From assembly GCF_004216475.1 (NCBI RefSeq), contig NZ_CP022303.1, positions 2,108,001-2,172,000 of the forward strand: a stretch of 64,000 nt of DNA, given 5' to 3'. Origin of the DNA: Thalassococcus sp. S3. Its GTDB lineage: Bacteria > Pseudomonadota > Alphaproteobacteria > Rhodobacterales > Rhodobacteraceae. Positions within the stretch are counted from its first letter, which is position 1. Every line of letters starts with the position of its first letter. The translations under genes were made by a program, and so were the position numbers. The notes under the pieces were generated by a model, which made no database searches, was not told where the DNA came from, and worked only from the letters and a program-made list of their open reading frames with translations. This document shows positions 1-8,800 of the stretch, one piece after another.

Positions 1-206
1 CGCGGGTGCGTCATCGTGACACCCGTCCGTTGCTCCGTACGCCGGATCCTTACGCGACGCTGAAAGGTCTCTACAAGGATCGCGAGCCGCTCTATGCCAG
101 GGCTGACCTGATTGTTGTCTCAGATGGCGTCGCATCCATCGAGACGATGGTCGATCGGGTGATTGCGGCGCTGTCCACGCGGCCGGATGTGCTGGAGATT
201 TCGTGA
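1..206 (+). CDS. aroK: Shikimate kinase, C-terminal part (gene enters from the left edge)
   Basis: The open frame runs in from the window edge and ends in TGA at 204-206. It encodes about the last 68 residues, with an RDTRPLL segment typical of the lid and C-terminal helix of shikimate kinases. The enzyme phosphorylates shikimate at the 3-OH using ATP in the cytoplasm. The P-loop and shikimate-binding residues lie outside the window. The stop overlaps the aroB start (TGATG), so the two are probably translationally coupled; an aroK-aroB order is common in bacteria and supports the call. Confidence 0.85.
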   Translation, partial: RVRHRDTRPLLRTPDPYATLKGLYKDREPLYARADLIVVSDGVASIETMVDRVIAALSTRPDVLEIS

Positions 207-1321
207 TGCGCCAAACCGTTCACGTCCCCTTGGGAGATCGCGCATATGATGTGCAGATCGGCCCCGGCCTGCTTGCCGAAAGTGGCTCATTGATCGCACC
301 GCTTTTGCAGCGGCCCCGGGTTGCGGCGGTGACCGACACTATCGTGGAAGATCTGCACCTTGAGACCCTGCGCAGCGGTCTTGAGGCGCAGGGCATCGAC
401 ATGGTCAGTCTTGCGCTCCCGCCCGGGGAAGCCACCAAATCCTGGCCGCGCCTCACGCAGACGATTGATTGGCTGCTCGATCAGAAGATCGAGCGTCGGG
501 ATGTCGTTGTGGCCCTTGGCGGTGGGGTGATCGGCGATCTTGTGGGATTTGCGGCCTCCATTCTGCGCAGGGGCGTTCGGTTTGTGCAGATCCCCACGTC
601 GCTTTTGGCCCAGGTCGACAGTTCGGTGGGCGGCAAGACGGGTATCAATGCGACGCAAGGCAAGAACCTGATCGGCGCCTTTCATCAGCCCGCGCTGGTT
701 CTGGCGGATACCGATGTCCTCTCCACGCTTCGCCCGCGTGATTTTCTGGCCGGATATGGCGAGGTGGTGAAATACGGGCTTCTCGGTGACGCAGACTTCT
801 TCGATTGGCTCGAGACGCATGGCACCGACCTGGCCGGTGGAGACCAGGAGGCGCGGGTTCGGGCAGTGACACGATCGGTCCAGATGAAGGCGGATATCGT
901 GGCGCGCGACGAGACAGAGCAGGGGGATCGCGCCCTGCTGAACCTGGGTCACACGTTTTGCCACGCGCTGGAAGCCGCAACGGGCTATTCCGACAGATTG
1001 CTGCATGGGGAGGGCGTGGCCATCGGGTGCGGACTGGCCTTTGTGTTGTCAAGCAGGCTGGGCCTTTGCGCACAGGAGGATCCCAGCCGCGTTCTGGCGC
1101 ATCTGCGAGCCATGGGCATGAAGGCGGGTCTCGCGGACATTTCCGGCGAACTTCCCGATGCGGACGGTCTGCTGGATCTGATGGGGCAGGACAAAAAGGT
1201 GGTCGACGGTCAACTGCGCTTCATTCTTGCGCGCGGGATCGGGTCGGCGTTTGTGACGTCGGATGTTCCACGCAATGAGGTGCGCACCGTGCTTGGCGAT
1301 GCGCTGGCGCAGAGAGCCTAA
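206..1321 (+). CDS. aroB: 3-dehydroquinate synthase
   Basis: AroB converts DAHP to 3-dehydroquinate, the second step of the shikimate pathway, in the cytoplasm with NAD+ and a divalent metal. The 371-aa product has the glycine-rich NAD-binding segment GGGVIGDLVGF, the following QIPTSLLAQVDSSVGGKTGIN region (read with its preceding R), and the metal-binding NLGHTFCHALE segment. Length fits the family. I chose the ATG at 206, inside the TGATG overlap with aroK; a GTG three bases earlier is the alternative. A convergent YunG-like gene ends just downstream, and I see no strong terminator between them. Confidence 0.97.
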   Translation: MRQTVHVPLGDRAYDVQIGPGLLAESGSLIAPLLQRPRVAAVTDTIVEDLHLETLRSGLEAQGIDMVSLALPPGEATKSWPRLTQTIDWLLDQKIERRDVVVALGGGVIGDLVGFAASILRRGVRFVQIPTSLLAQVDSSVGGKTGINATQGKNLIGAFHQPALVLADTDVLSTLRPRDFLAGYGEVVKYGLLGDADFFDWLETHGTDLAGGDQEARVRAVTRSVQMKADIVARDETEQGDRALLNLGHTFCHALEAATGYSDRLLHGEGVAIGCGLAFVLSSRLGLCAQEDPSRVLAHLRAMGMKAGLADISGELPDADGLLDLMGQDKKVVDGQLRFILARGIGSAFVTSDVPRNEVRTVLGDALAQRA

Positions 1322-1328
1322 GGACGCA

Positions 1329-1733
1329 TCACTCCAGCGCTTTCGTCAGCGCACCGCGAAGCGTATCGTATTCCCGCTGAGGAATACCGCTCATCGCCGC
1401 CGCATGCGTCGTGACCTCATCCTGGTAGCGTTCCGGCGCCGTGAACCGGGCGCCGGGTGCTGTGAATTGGCTGTCCGTCAGATCCACCGCCTGACCGTCG
1501 ATGCGGTTATAATAGTGCCAAACGCCGTCCAGATCGGTGCGCAGAATGTCCCCGCCGAACAGATCGTTTACGACGGCGGCCGTGACATTGCACTGGCCCG
1601 AAGCCGGGTTTTCCGGCGTCCATTGAACGGCTGTCTCCAGCGACCAGGCCGTCATCAAGGCCTTTCTGACCTTGCCTTCGTCAAACGACTTCGAAAACGG
1701 TTCTGTCCCGCCCGCTGATCCGATGGTTGTCAT
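1329..1733 (-). CDS. YunG-family protein of unknown function
   Basis: A 134-aa soluble protein with the pattern I associate with the Bacillus YunG family: an AWS.ET segment near the start, then NPASGQCNVTAAVVNDLFGG, then HYYNRIDG followed by VDLTDSQF. Its biochemical role is not known. The conserved Cys and HYYN residues could suggest a cysteine-peptidase-like fold, but that is only a guess. Its ATG overlaps the ssb stop (TGATG on the minus strand), so it is very probably translated from the ssb transcript. It converges on aroB with a seven-base gap. Confidence 0.7.
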   Translation of the reverse strand: MTTIGSAGGTEPFSKSFDEGKVRKALMTAWSLETAVQWTPENPASGQCNVTAAVVNDLFGGDILRTDLDGVWHYYNRIDGQAVDLTDSQFTAPGARFTAPERYQDEVTTHAAAMSGIPQREYDTLRGALTKALE

Positions 1734-2233
1734 CAGAAGGGGATTTCATCGTCGATATCGCGCGATCCGCCCCCGCCGGACCCCCCGCCATAGCCGCCAT
1801 CCTGTGGTCCGCTGTCATAGCCGCCGCCCTGACCGCCGCCATAGCCACCGCCGCCACCACCCATACCGCCGCCGCCTTCGCCGCGACCGTCGAGCATGGT
1901 CAATGTCGATGTATAGGGACGCAAGACAACCTCGGTGCTGTAGCGGTCCTGACCGGACTGGTCCTGCCATTTGCGCGTCTCAAGCTGACCTTCGAGATAG
2001 ACTTTGGACCCTTTGCGCAGATATTGCTCGGCCACCCGGGCAAGCGGTTCCGAGAAGATGGCCACGCTGTGCCATTCCGTTCTCTCGCGCCGCTCTCCGG
2101 TGTTGCGATCTTTCCATGTTTCAGAGGTCGCAATACGAAGATTGCAGACCTTGCCGCCATTCTGGAAGGTCCGCACCTCCGGGTCGCGGCCAAGATTGCC
2201 GATCAGAATGACCTTGTTTACCGAACCTGCCAT
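1733..2233 (-). CDS. ssb: Single-stranded DNA-binding protein
   Basis: SSB coats single-stranded DNA in replication, repair and recombination. The 166-aa product starts [15 protein letters not shown] and carries the OB fold over about residues 1-110 ([15 protein letters not shown]). A long disordered linker follows, very rich in Gly and Tyr, and then the acidic tip DIDDEIPF, which binds partner proteins. An in-frame upstream ATG at 2293 would add 20 non-conserved residues, so I chose 2233. I looked for a LexA box (GTTC-N7-GTTC) upstream and found none. The downstream YunG-like gene overlaps its stop. Confidence 0.97.
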   Translation of the reverse strand: MAGSVNKVILIGNLGRDPEVRTFQNGGKVCNLRIATSETWKDRNTGERRERTEWHSVAIFSEPLARVAEQYLRKGSKVYLEGQLETRKWQDQSGQDRYSTEVVLRPYTSTLTMLDGRGEGGGGMGGGGGGYGGGQGGGYDSGPQDGGYGGGSGGGGSRDIDDEIPF

Positions 2234-2419
2234 GATGTCCCCGTCGTCGCCTTGGTTTTTGCCCTCGAATCCTCGGGCGTTGTCACTGTGCAAGACTACA
2301 CTTCCTCGCAGGGGATTTAAAATGGGTTAACCATGACTGCGGCGGGCGGAAGGACTGGTCATGCACGTGAAAATCCTTATAGTCGCGCCAACGCATATTG
2401 TGTGGGGCATTTTAGCGGT

Positions 2420-3004
2420 ATGCATAGATTGATCATCGCGGTTTTCGCGGCAGCGCTTACGGCACCGTCAGGGGCGCAGGCGGACATCTTTTCGACGAAG
2501 AACAGGCCTGACCTTTTCAAGAGCCAGGCGCGCGTTCTTGATAGCCGGGCCTCCAAGCAATATGCCAATTCCGTGAGGCTCCAGCCCCCGACCGTGCGCA
2601 CGCCCAGCAAGTGGAACGCGCCGGGCTATAATGGTAAATATCGCGGCGTCTATCTTGGCATGGCGCGGGACGCGGCCCGACGTCACGGTGTGCCGGAAGA
2701 CCTGTTCCTGCGCCTCGTCCAGCAAGAGAGCAACTGGAACCCAAAGGCGCTGTCACACAAAGGGGCAATCGGGTTGGCCCAGTTGATGCCGGGCACCGCG
2801 CGCAAGCTGCGCGTCGACCCGAACGACCCCTATGAAAACCTTGATGGCGGCGCCCGATACCTTTCCATGCAATACCGCACATTCGGCTCATGGCGCCTGG
2901 CGCTCGCCGCCTACAATGCCGGTCCGGGCGCGGTGAAAAAGCATGGCGGCATCCCGCCCTTCAAGGAAACCCGCAACTACGTCCGCATCATCTGGGGCAG
3001 CTAA
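2420..3004 (+). CDS. Lytic transglycosylase, SLT domain, exported
   Basis: The product is predicted to cleave the MurNAc-GlcNAc bond of peptidoglycan in the periplasm, leaving 1,6-anhydro ends. The 194-aa protein starts with a Sec signal peptide ([21 protein letters not shown]). A linker of about 65 residues follows, then an SLT domain with the catalytic Glu at about residue 103 (QQESNWNP), the [13 protein letters not shown] motif and the [10 protein letters not shown] motif. It lacks accessory repeats, so it is one of the small soluble SLT proteins. An upstream in-frame start at 2333 would bury the signal peptide. It is divergent from ssb across about 190 bp. Confidence 0.93.
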   Translation: MHRLIIAVFAAALTAPSGAQADIFSTKNRPDLFKSQARVLDSRASKQYANSVRLQPPTVRTPSKWNAPGYNGKYRGVYLGMARDAARRHGVPEDLFLRLVQQESNWNPKALSHKGAIGLAQLMPGTARKLRVDPNDPYENLDGGARYLSMQYRTFGSWRLALAAYNAGPGAVKKHGGIPPFKETRNYVRIIWGS

Positions 3005-3066
3005 TACCCGGGCAGGTGATCCGGTATAGAGCCTCGGGTTCTCCGGGCTGGGTCATGACGCGGTTC

Positions 3067-3738
3067 TCATCGCATGACCACAACGGAGCATTGTGCATCG
3101 TAAAAATGTGGTTGATTGACCGGGCCTGAAAAGACGTTCGATTGATACCCCATCAGCTGGCAATTCTGCACGCAAGGATAATTGTAGTTTTCAGGTCCGT
3201 AGTAACCTGCCACGCTATAGCGGATCTGGGTTACCATCGCCGGCGCCTGGGCCTCGTTCTGGACAGAGCAATTCAGATATGGCCCCGCGACAACGAAGCC
3301 AAAAAGCTCTTGAGATGTCGGGTTTTGTGGCTGCGAAGGGACGCTTGTCGGCACCGAGTTCGGCTGGATATTGCTATTGACCGCGCTCTGATCGCTTCTT
3401 AACTCATCGACGAGCGTGCGGAACACTTCAAGTCGACAGCTTCGCGCATCCTTTAACTCGTCCCCCAGCTGTTCCCTGAGAACGTTGGTATATTTCTCGT
3501 CCTCGAAACTGGCCGATCCCTCAATTCCGGCATCCGCCAGACGCTTTGCCAGTCCTTTGAGTTCTGCGTTCACTTCGCCATCTACGGCAAAGGAGCGGTT
3601 GAAGCCTTCGTTTGTGATCTCTCCGCAGATGGCATCCGCTGATTCACTTATGATCGCCAATGCGTCGGATGTCAGTGATTGCGCGCCTGCCTGCGTCGCG
3701 CTGACCATTAAGGAAAGACAGAATGCGTGTTTGATCAT
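3067..3738 (-). CDS. Exported protein of unknown function
   Basis: I do not recognise this 223-aa protein. It has a clear Sec signal peptide (MIKHAFCLSLMVSATQAGAQ), a helical middle rich in Glu, Lys and Asp (residues about 40-115), a low-complexity Asn/Pro/Gln/Ser stretch (about 118-145), and a C-terminal part with several cysteines (NYPCVQNCQL and others) that could form disulfides in the periplasm. Base composition is lower in GC than the flanking genes, which suggests a recently acquired or fast-evolving gene. It stands alone, convergent with the transglycosylase gene. Confidence 0.75.
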   Translation of the reverse strand: MIKHAFCLSLMVSATQAGAQSLTSDALAIISESADAICGEITNEGFNRSFAVDGEVNAELKGLAKRLADAGIEGSASFEDEKYTNVLREQLGDELKDARSCRLEVFRTLVDELRSDQSAVNSNIQPNSVPTSVPSQPQNPTSQELFGFVVAGPYLNCSVQNEAQAPAMVTQIRYSVAGYYGPENYNYPCVQNCQLMGYQSNVFSGPVNQPHFYDAQCSVVVMR

Positions 3739-3937
3739 GGAAATGCCATTGGGTGAAAAATATGGCCTCAGGCTACCATAGCTCCCTTTTCAGGTCACGC
3801 TTTCTGACGCCTGTTGGGGCGTGGCCTTTGATTTCTTCACCCCAGACCCGCCAAATTAATGGGAAACCTTTTTCGGGGGGACGTTGTTAATCTGTTGTCC
3901 AGGGCCGGACAGGCCCGAAAGCAAGGAGACCAAAGAA

Positions 3938-4453
3938 ATGAAACGGATCCAAAACTCCGCCATGATCGCATTGCTCGGCACGACGTTGCTGGCACCTTTT
4001 GCAATCGCCGACGAAGTGATGGTCAACGAAATTGATGTCGACGCGGCGCTGACGGCACCCGAAGACGCCAATGCATTGCTTTACTATCCTGACATTACCG
4101 AAGATATCGAAAGAGAGATCGTCAAGCTTGTCCCGATCGGGGAAAGCGACGAGTCGGTCTCGATCCAGGTTAATCTCGACAAGATCAGCCTGGATGGCGA
4201 CACCATGTTGCCGGATTCCCAGGAATTCAACACCATCGAAGGCGTCATTGCCTTTTACCGCGATGGTCGCAGCAGCCCGGTGAAAAGCTTGCCGATGAAA
4301 GTCACCGCGGTGACGGGCGCTGCCCCGGTCGGCGAAGGTTTCGTGACGATTGAACCCTCGACCGAAGACTTCTACGGCGCGATGGTCGTGGGCTTTGCCG
4401 AAGCCGTGGCAGACCAATTGCCCGAAGAACTGCGCGACATCGTACGTCGCTAA
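3938..4453 (+). CDS. Exported protein of unknown function
   Basis: A 171-aa protein with a Sec signal peptide cleaved near the end of FAIADEV. The mature part is acidic and contains no motif I recognise; it looks like a small beta-rich periplasmic protein. The start at 3938 follows a good ribosome site (AAGGAG about 10 bases upstream); the longer frame starting at 3884 has no signal peptide. A perfect 10-bp hairpin with a T run follows the stop, so this looks like a single-gene transcript. Confidence 0.75.
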   Translation: MKRIQNSAMIALLGTTLLAPFAIADEVMVNEIDVDAALTAPEDANALLYYPDITEDIEREIVKLVPIGESDESVSIQVNLDKISLDGDTMLPDSQEFNTIEGVIAFYRDGRSSPVKSLPMKVTAVTGAAPVGEGFVTIEPSTEDFYGAMVVGFAEAVADQLPEELRDIVRR

Positions 4454-4471
4454 ATCATCTTGAAACAAGAT

Positions 4472-4499
4472 GCGCGCGGGCAAAGGCCCGCGCGCTTTT
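4472..4499. terminator. Rho-independent terminator between convergent genes
   Basis: A perfect 10-bp stem (left arm 4472-4481, right arm 4486-4495) with a 4-base loop is followed by TTTT on the plus strand. It closes the upstream exported-protein gene. The convergent CAP-domain gene ends at 4521, so the hairpin may also help stop transcription from that side. Confidence 0.9.
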
Positions 4500-4520
4500 G
4501 TGTTGAAGCCCAATCAGGCG

Positions 4521-5081
4521 CTACATAAGAAAGTCATCTTGCGGGAGTGTGAGCATCGTTGGGTCCCACATGTCGTCCGGCTCCGCCTGCTTTGCCAGGG
4601 CCGCGCCGTTCTTTTGACCGCCGGGGTCCAGGTTCACCGAAGCATCTGTCTTTCCGAAATTCTGTGTCACGATGACGGATTCGCGCCCGTTAAAGTCACC
4701 CACCTTGATCCCGATCCCGACGAATTCGAAGTCATCCGAAAGAATGTTGGCCCGGTGACCGGGGCTTTGCATCAACGCCTCGTGCAGATCGCGCACATCG
4801 TCCTTGACCGTCAGTTTCCCACGCTCCGTCTGATAGGCGACGTTCTCGCCCCATGACCAGCTGCCGGTGAAGTCGAACCCGGCATCCTCCATTCGGTCTC
4901 CGGCCGAGGAGCCGTTCTTGCCGGTATGCGTCAACTGATCGACCTTCAGCATCCATGAGCTGTGATCGTCCGCCGCCTCATTGAGATCCTTTTCAAGTTT
5001 CAGCCGGTCAAGCCCAGCCTCCTTTCGTTCCTGATTGATCAGGTCCAGCATCAGCAGCTCGATCTTGTTTGCCTTCGACAT
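4521..5081 (-). CDS. CAP/SCP-domain protein without a signal peptide
   Basis: The 186-aa product consists almost wholly of one CAP (SCP/PR1-like) domain. Visible motifs are the helix with HSSWML and QLTHTG, the WGENVA segment, SPGHRANIL, and the beta strand VIVTQNFG. CAP domains of bacteria are mostly extracellular, yet this one starts directly with the domain (MSKANKIELLMLDLINQER) and has no signal peptide. From general knowledge, related alphaproteobacterial proteins often end in RTX repeats and leave by type I secretion; this one has no such repeats, only a short tail. I chose the ATG at 5081; an upstream start at 5120 adds a 13-residue tail of no evident function. Confidence 0.8.
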   Translation of the reverse strand: MSKANKIELLMLDLINQERKEAGLDRLKLEKDLNEAADDHSSWMLKVDQLTHTGKNGSSAGDRMEDAGFDFTGSWSWGENVAYQTERGKLTVKDDVRDLHEALMQSPGHRANILSDDFEFVGIGIKVGDFNGRESVIVTQNFGKTDASVNLDPGGQKNGAALAKQAEPDDMWDPTMLTLPQDDFLM

Positions 5082-5309
5082 GTCCGTGTTCCAGTCCTGT
5101 GAGTGGTTGGGCTTTCGCACTTCGACGTTCTGTTTTGATGGCGCAAGCGATCCAGGGCGCCTGTCTCTGAAACAGCGCTATCTTGCTGAAAGCCGACCAG
5201 ATCGGGGGGTGTGCCTGCGCGGATTGTTGCAGCGTGCATGCGCGGGATGCCAAATCATGCAAGTCAGGTTTGCACCGGCGACCGGAGGGATCGCCGATGC
5301 ATGGTCGCG
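5082..5309. other. Intergenic region between the CAP gene and the ABC ATPase gene
   Basis: About 230 bases with no convincing coding frame. A small hairpin (6-bp arms CGGCGA/TCGCCG) sits near 5276-5296, just beyond the 3' end of the ABC operon on the minus strand, but it has no T run. The CAP-gene promoter must lie here; I could not pick out a clear -35/-10 pair. Confidence 0.4.
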
Positions 5310-7394
5310 CTACTCCGCCGCGATCTTGATCACCGGCTCCATCTCGGCAAGCTTGTCGTCGCTCAGATGGCACTTGATCTGGTGCCCACCATCCAGCGTC
5401 CGGACGGGCGGCACCTCCTTTTCGCAAAGACCGCCAGGGACTTCCGACTTCCACCGGCATCGCGTCTGGAACGGGCAGCCCGTTGGCGGGTTCATGGCGG
5501 AGGGAATATCGCCTTCCAACACGATGTGCTTTTTCTCCACGCTGGTATCGGCAATGGGAACCGCGCTCAAAAGCGCTTCGGTATAGGGATGATAGGGCGG
5601 GGCAAAGACCTGTTCTGTCGTGCCAAGTTCGACGACATGGCCCAGATACATCACCATCACGCGGTCACTGAGATAGCGCACGATTGAAAGATCGTGGCTG
5701 ATGAAAAGAAGCGTCGTCTTCTCTTCGCGCTGGATCTCCATCAGCAGATCCGTCACCGCGGCCTGCACCGACACGTCGAGCGCCGAGACCGGTTCATCCG
5801 CAACCACGATCCGCGCGCCACCGGCAAAGGCACGGGCGATGCCGACGCGCTGCTTTTGTCCGCCCGATAGCTGTCGTGGCATACGCTCTGCGAAAGCACG
5901 TGGCAGCTTGACCAGATCCAGCAGCTCCAGCATGCGTTCGCGCCGTTCCGCATCGTTCTTGCCGATCTTGAAGATCTCAAGCGCCCGCATGATCTGACGC
6001 CCGACGCTCATCGAGGGGTTCAGCGTATCGAACGGGTTCTGAAAGACCATCTGCACATCCGAGACCGTTTTCGTATCCCGTGCCTCGATCGGCGTGGCCT
6101 CGATGTTGCGATTATCGAGCAGAATTTGACCGTCCGTCGCTGTTTCCAGCCCCATGAGGACCTTGGCGAAGGTGGATTTGCCACAGCCGGATTCACCCAC
6201 GATCGCCAGTGTCTCGCTTTCGCGGGCTTCGAAGCTTAGCGTTTCGTTGGCCTTGACGACCTTCTTGTCGCCTCCGCCAAAGAGCGCGTTGGCGGCCACC
6301 TCATAGTATTTCTTGAGGTTGTCCATCTTTAGGACCACATCGCCGACCTCGGCCTTCTTCTTTTGTTCGCCGACCGTGATGGGCGCGCCCCAGTCGATCT
6401 CCTTGAATTTCAGGCAACGGGTCGAATGCCTGTCATCTCCTTCGACCTCATGCATTGGGATGTCGCCGGCGTTGCAGCGATCCTCTTCGAAATAATCGCA
6501 TCGTGGGCCGAAATTGCAGCCCGGTGGCCGTTCATGGGGTAGGGGGAAGTTTCCGGGGATCGCCACCAGCGGGCGTGATGTCTTGTCCGCTCCGGGCAGC
6601 GGGATTGAACGGAAGAGGGCCTGTGTATAGGGGTGCTGCATCTTGTCGAAGACATCAGCGATGGAACCCGTCTCAACCGCTTCGCCGGAATACATCACGC
6701 AAAGCCGGTCGCATGTTTCCAGCACCAGCCCAAGATTGTGAGAGATAAAGAGCATGGATGTGCCGTATTTCTGACCAAGCTCTTTCACCAACTCGACCAC
6801 GGCGGCCTCGACCGTCACGTCAAGCGCCGTTGTGGGTTCGTCGAGGATCAGCAGAGCCGGTTCCGACATCAGCGCCATGGCGATCACGATCCGTTGCTGC
6901 TGACCACCGGACAACTGGTGGGGATAGGAATTGAGGATACGCTTGGGATCCGGCAGCTTCACATCCGTGACCACCTGAAGGGCTCGGTCGTAAGCCTCTT
7001 TCTCGTTCATGCCCTGATGGATCATCGGCACTTCCATCAGCTGCTTGCCGATTTTCATCGCCGGGTTCAGGCTCGCCATCGGTTCCTGATAGATCATCGC
7101 GATTTCGCTGCCGCGAATGGCGCGCAGCTCGTCATCGCTCATCTCACTCAGATCACGCCCCTTGAACTTGATCGACCCGCCGACGATGCGCCCGTTCTTG
7201 CCCAGATCCTGCATCACGCCCAGGGCCACGGTCGATTTCCCGCAGCCCGACTCGCCCACAAGACCAACCGCTTCACCCGGTTGCACCGTCACCGAAAAGT
7301 CCATCACCGCGGGGATCTCTCTCAGCCGCGTAAAGAAGGAAATCGACAATTTGTCGATCTCCAAGATCGGGCCGTCATAATCCTGTTTCGCCAT
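5310..7394 (-). CDS. Peptide-type ABC transporter, fused double ATP-binding protein
   Basis: This 694-aa protein joins two Opp/Dpp-type ATPases in one chain. The first has Walker A GESGCGKS at 47-54, signature LSGGQQQR at 161-168 and Walker B LLILDEP at 181-187. The second has Walker A at 400-407, signature LSGGQKQR at 509-516 and Walker B near 529-535. Each half is followed by a cysteine-rich oligopeptide-transporter C-terminal region (Cys at about 293, 299, 307 and 327 after the first). It would power import through the two permeases encoded just upstream. Peptide, opine or glycoside substrates cannot be told apart from sequence. A good ribosome site (AGGGAG) precedes the ATG. Confidence 0.93.
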   Translation of the reverse strand: MAKQDYDGPILEIDKLSISFFTRLREIPAVMDFSVTVQPGEAVGLVGESGCGKSTVALGVMQDLGKNGRIVGGSIKFKGRDLSEMSDDELRAIRGSEIAMIYQEPMASLNPAMKIGKQLMEVPMIHQGMNEKEAYDRALQVVTDVKLPDPKRILNSYPHQLSGGQQQRIVIAMALMSEPALLILDEPTTALDVTVEAAVVELVKELGQKYGTSMLFISHNLGLVLETCDRLCVMYSGEAVETGSIADVFDKMQHPYTQALFRSIPLPGADKTSRPLVAIPGNFPLPHERPPGCNFGPRCDYFEEDRCNAGDIPMHEVEGDDRHSTRCLKFKEIDWGAPITVGEQKKKAEVGDVVLKMDNLKKYYEVAANALFGGGDKKVVKANETLSFEARESETLAIVGESGCGKSTFAKVLMGLETATDGQILLDNRNIEATPIEARDTKTVSDVQMVFQNPFDTLNPSMSVGRQIMRALEIFKIGKNDAERRERMLELLDLVKLPRAFAERMPRQLSGGQKQRVGIARAFAGGARIVVADEPVSALDVSVQAAVTDLLMEIQREEKTTLLFISHDLSIVRYLSDRVMVMYLGHVVELGTTEQVFAPPYHPYTEALLSAVPIADTSVEKKHIVLEGDIPSAMNPPTGCPFQTRCRWKSEVPGGLCEKEVPPVRTLDGGHQIKCHLSDDKLAEMEPVIKIAAE

Positions 7395-7460
7395 TTTTAT
7401 CTCCCTTTTGGCCGGAAGGACTGCGATGGTCCTTCATCTTGCCAAGTAAACTCCGGGGGT

Positions 7461-7478
7461 CCGGGGGCTGGCCCCCGG
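7461..7478. repeat. GC-rich hairpin in the ABC operon, part of a likely dispersed element
   Basis: Perfect 8-bp arms CCGGGGGC/GCCCCCGG around a TG loop lie between the second permease and the ATPase genes. Runs of this CCCCCGG type with nearby CTCCGGGGGTCC are, from memory, frequent between genes in Rhodobacteraceae, so I class it as a probable dispersed element. It could act as an mRNA-stabilising or attenuating hairpin in the operon. Confidence 0.5.
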
Positions 7479-7546
7479 TCCTGTCAGCTATGTCACACGC
7501 CTCGGTTCGCTACCCTGGCGCCCAGCTTGCAGAGGGCGTGGGGCCC

Positions 7547-7567
7547 GCGAAAATCCTTGATTTTCGC
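7547..7567. repeat. Hairpin between permease and ATPase genes
   Basis: Perfect 9-bp inverted repeat GCGAAAATC/GATTTTCGC with a 3-base loop. On the minus-strand transcript it directly follows the longer hairpin at 7580-7620. Neither is followed by a clear T run in the operon direction, so processing or stability control of the operon mRNA is as plausible as termination. Confidence 0.6.
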
Positions 7568-7579
7568 TCCACCCCACTC

Positions 7580-7620
7580 TGCGCGAAGAAAGCCTCAATC
7601 CTTGAGGCTTTCTTCGCGCA
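7580..7620. terminator. 19-bp perfect hairpin spanning the end of the permease gene
   Basis: The arms 7580-7598 and 7602-7620 are perfectly complementary over 19 bp with a 3-base loop. The permease stop codon (7595-7597) lies in one arm and its last codons in the other, so the coding end itself forms the hairpin. On the minus strand there is no following T run, so it may attenuate transcription or protect the 3' end of the upstream permease and binding-protein mRNA. The repeat is seen directly; its function is inferred. Confidence 0.65.
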
Positions 7621-8788
7621 AGCCATCCGCCAGCAGGTTCAGACCCAGCACCAGCGTCAGCAGCGCAAAGGCCGGCGGCAGGGCAGGGTGCAGATAAATC
7701 GACAGAAGCTTGCGCCCCTCGTTGATCGTGCTGCCCCAATCGGGGCTTTCCGGCGGCAGACCCAGCCCGAAAAAGCCGAGCGTTCCCAAAAGGATCGTCG
7801 TATAGCCGATCCGCAGGCAGAAATCGACGATCAGCGGCCCGCGTGCATTGGGCAGGATCTCCCAGAGCATGATATACCATGGACCCTCCCCGCGGGTTTG
7901 CGCAGCAGCCACGTAGTCGCGCGTTTTGATGTCCATCGCCAGGCCACGCACGATCCGGAAGACCGTGGGCGAATTCACGAAGACCACCGAAACAAAGACC
8001 ACCAGGATCCCGCCCGGCACATCGAAGAGATCGAGGAAGCCCGGAAGCACCGTGACTTTCGATCCGACCTCGCTGACCAGGGACAGATAGAGCCAGAGCG
8101 CCACACCCAGAACCACGATCAGCAGCGGCGTGCGGAAGGTCGGCTGGGTATAATAGCGTGAATTCAACAGCACCCCGATAAAGATGATCGGGAAGATGAA
8201 GAGAACGATCGCCATGTAGTTCGGCACACCCGTCGCCACGATTTCCGGCGTCACCAGCAGGTAGAAGAGCAGGATCACCGGGAAGGCGAGGATCAGGTTG
8301 GCCAGGAAGGACAGGAACGTGTCCAGCTTGCCGCCGTAATAGCCTGCTGGCAGCCCCAGCGTAATGCCCACCATGAAGGCAAAGAGCGTGGCCAGCGGTG
8401 CGATCTGCACCACGACCCACGCCCCCTTGATCATCCGGCTGAAGACATCGCGCGCGAGGTTGTCCCCGCCCAGCAGATACCAGGCATATTCGCCATCCTC
8501 CGCCCCGCGCATCGGCGTGCCGGGCACTTTGTTCTTCATGCCCGAGACCTGCGCCAGAGGATCGTGGGTGATGATCATGTCCATCGCGCCGAAGAGGCCC
8601 GTGAACACCCAGAACATCACCAGCGCGAAACCGATCATGCCGATGAGGCTGTCAAAGAGCTTTCCGTAAAGCCCCAGCTTGCGTTTGAAGGTGATCGACA
8701 CTGCAAAAAGGACGATCAGCGCGATCCAGACCGGTGTGAACTGGATGAAGATACGGGTGATGATCTCACCCCATGTCAAAGGATCCAT
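7595..8788 (-). CDS. Peptide-type ABC transporter permease (DppC/OppC family)
   Basis: An inner-membrane permease of 397 aa, about 100 longer than usual DppC proteins. The N-terminal third has extra hydrophobic segments (residues about 15-35 and 50-70), then a loop with a GGDNLARDVFSRMI segment typical of the family. The core is the BPD_transp_1 domain with the ATPase-contact region TRDYVAAAQTRGEGPWYIML. It pairs with the DppB-like permease encoded 12 bases upstream. The additional mid-protein hydrophobic region (about 185-245) is an insertion compared with E. coli DppC. Confidence 0.92.
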   Translation of the reverse strand: MDPLTWGEIITRIFIQFTPVWIALIVLFAVSITFKRKLGLYGKLFDSLIGMIGFALVMFWVFTGLFGAMDMIITHDPLAQVSGMKNKVPGTPMRGAEDGEYAWYLLGGDNLARDVFSRMIKGAWVVVQIAPLATLFAFMVGITLGLPAGYYGGKLDTFLSFLANLILAFPVILLFYLLVTPEIVATGVPNYMAIVLFIFPIIFIGVLLNSRYYTQPTFRTPLLIVVLGVALWLYLSLVSEVGSKVTVLPGFLDLFDVPGGILVVFVSVVFVNSPTVFRIVRGLAMDIKTRDYVAAAQTRGEGPWYIMLWEILPNARGPLIVDFCLRIGYTTILLGTLGFFGLGLPPESPDWGSTINEGRKLLSIYLHPALPPAFALLTLVLGLNLLADGLREESLKD

Positions 8789-8800
8789 GTCTCGGCCCCC

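Noticed and set aside
287..1006. Long minus-strand frame opposite aroB
   Set aside because: It is a shadow of aroB; the plus-strand product has all AroB motifs.
2234..2419. LexA box between ssb and the transglycosylase gene
   Set aside because: No GTTC-N7-GTTC or its reverse is present in the gap.
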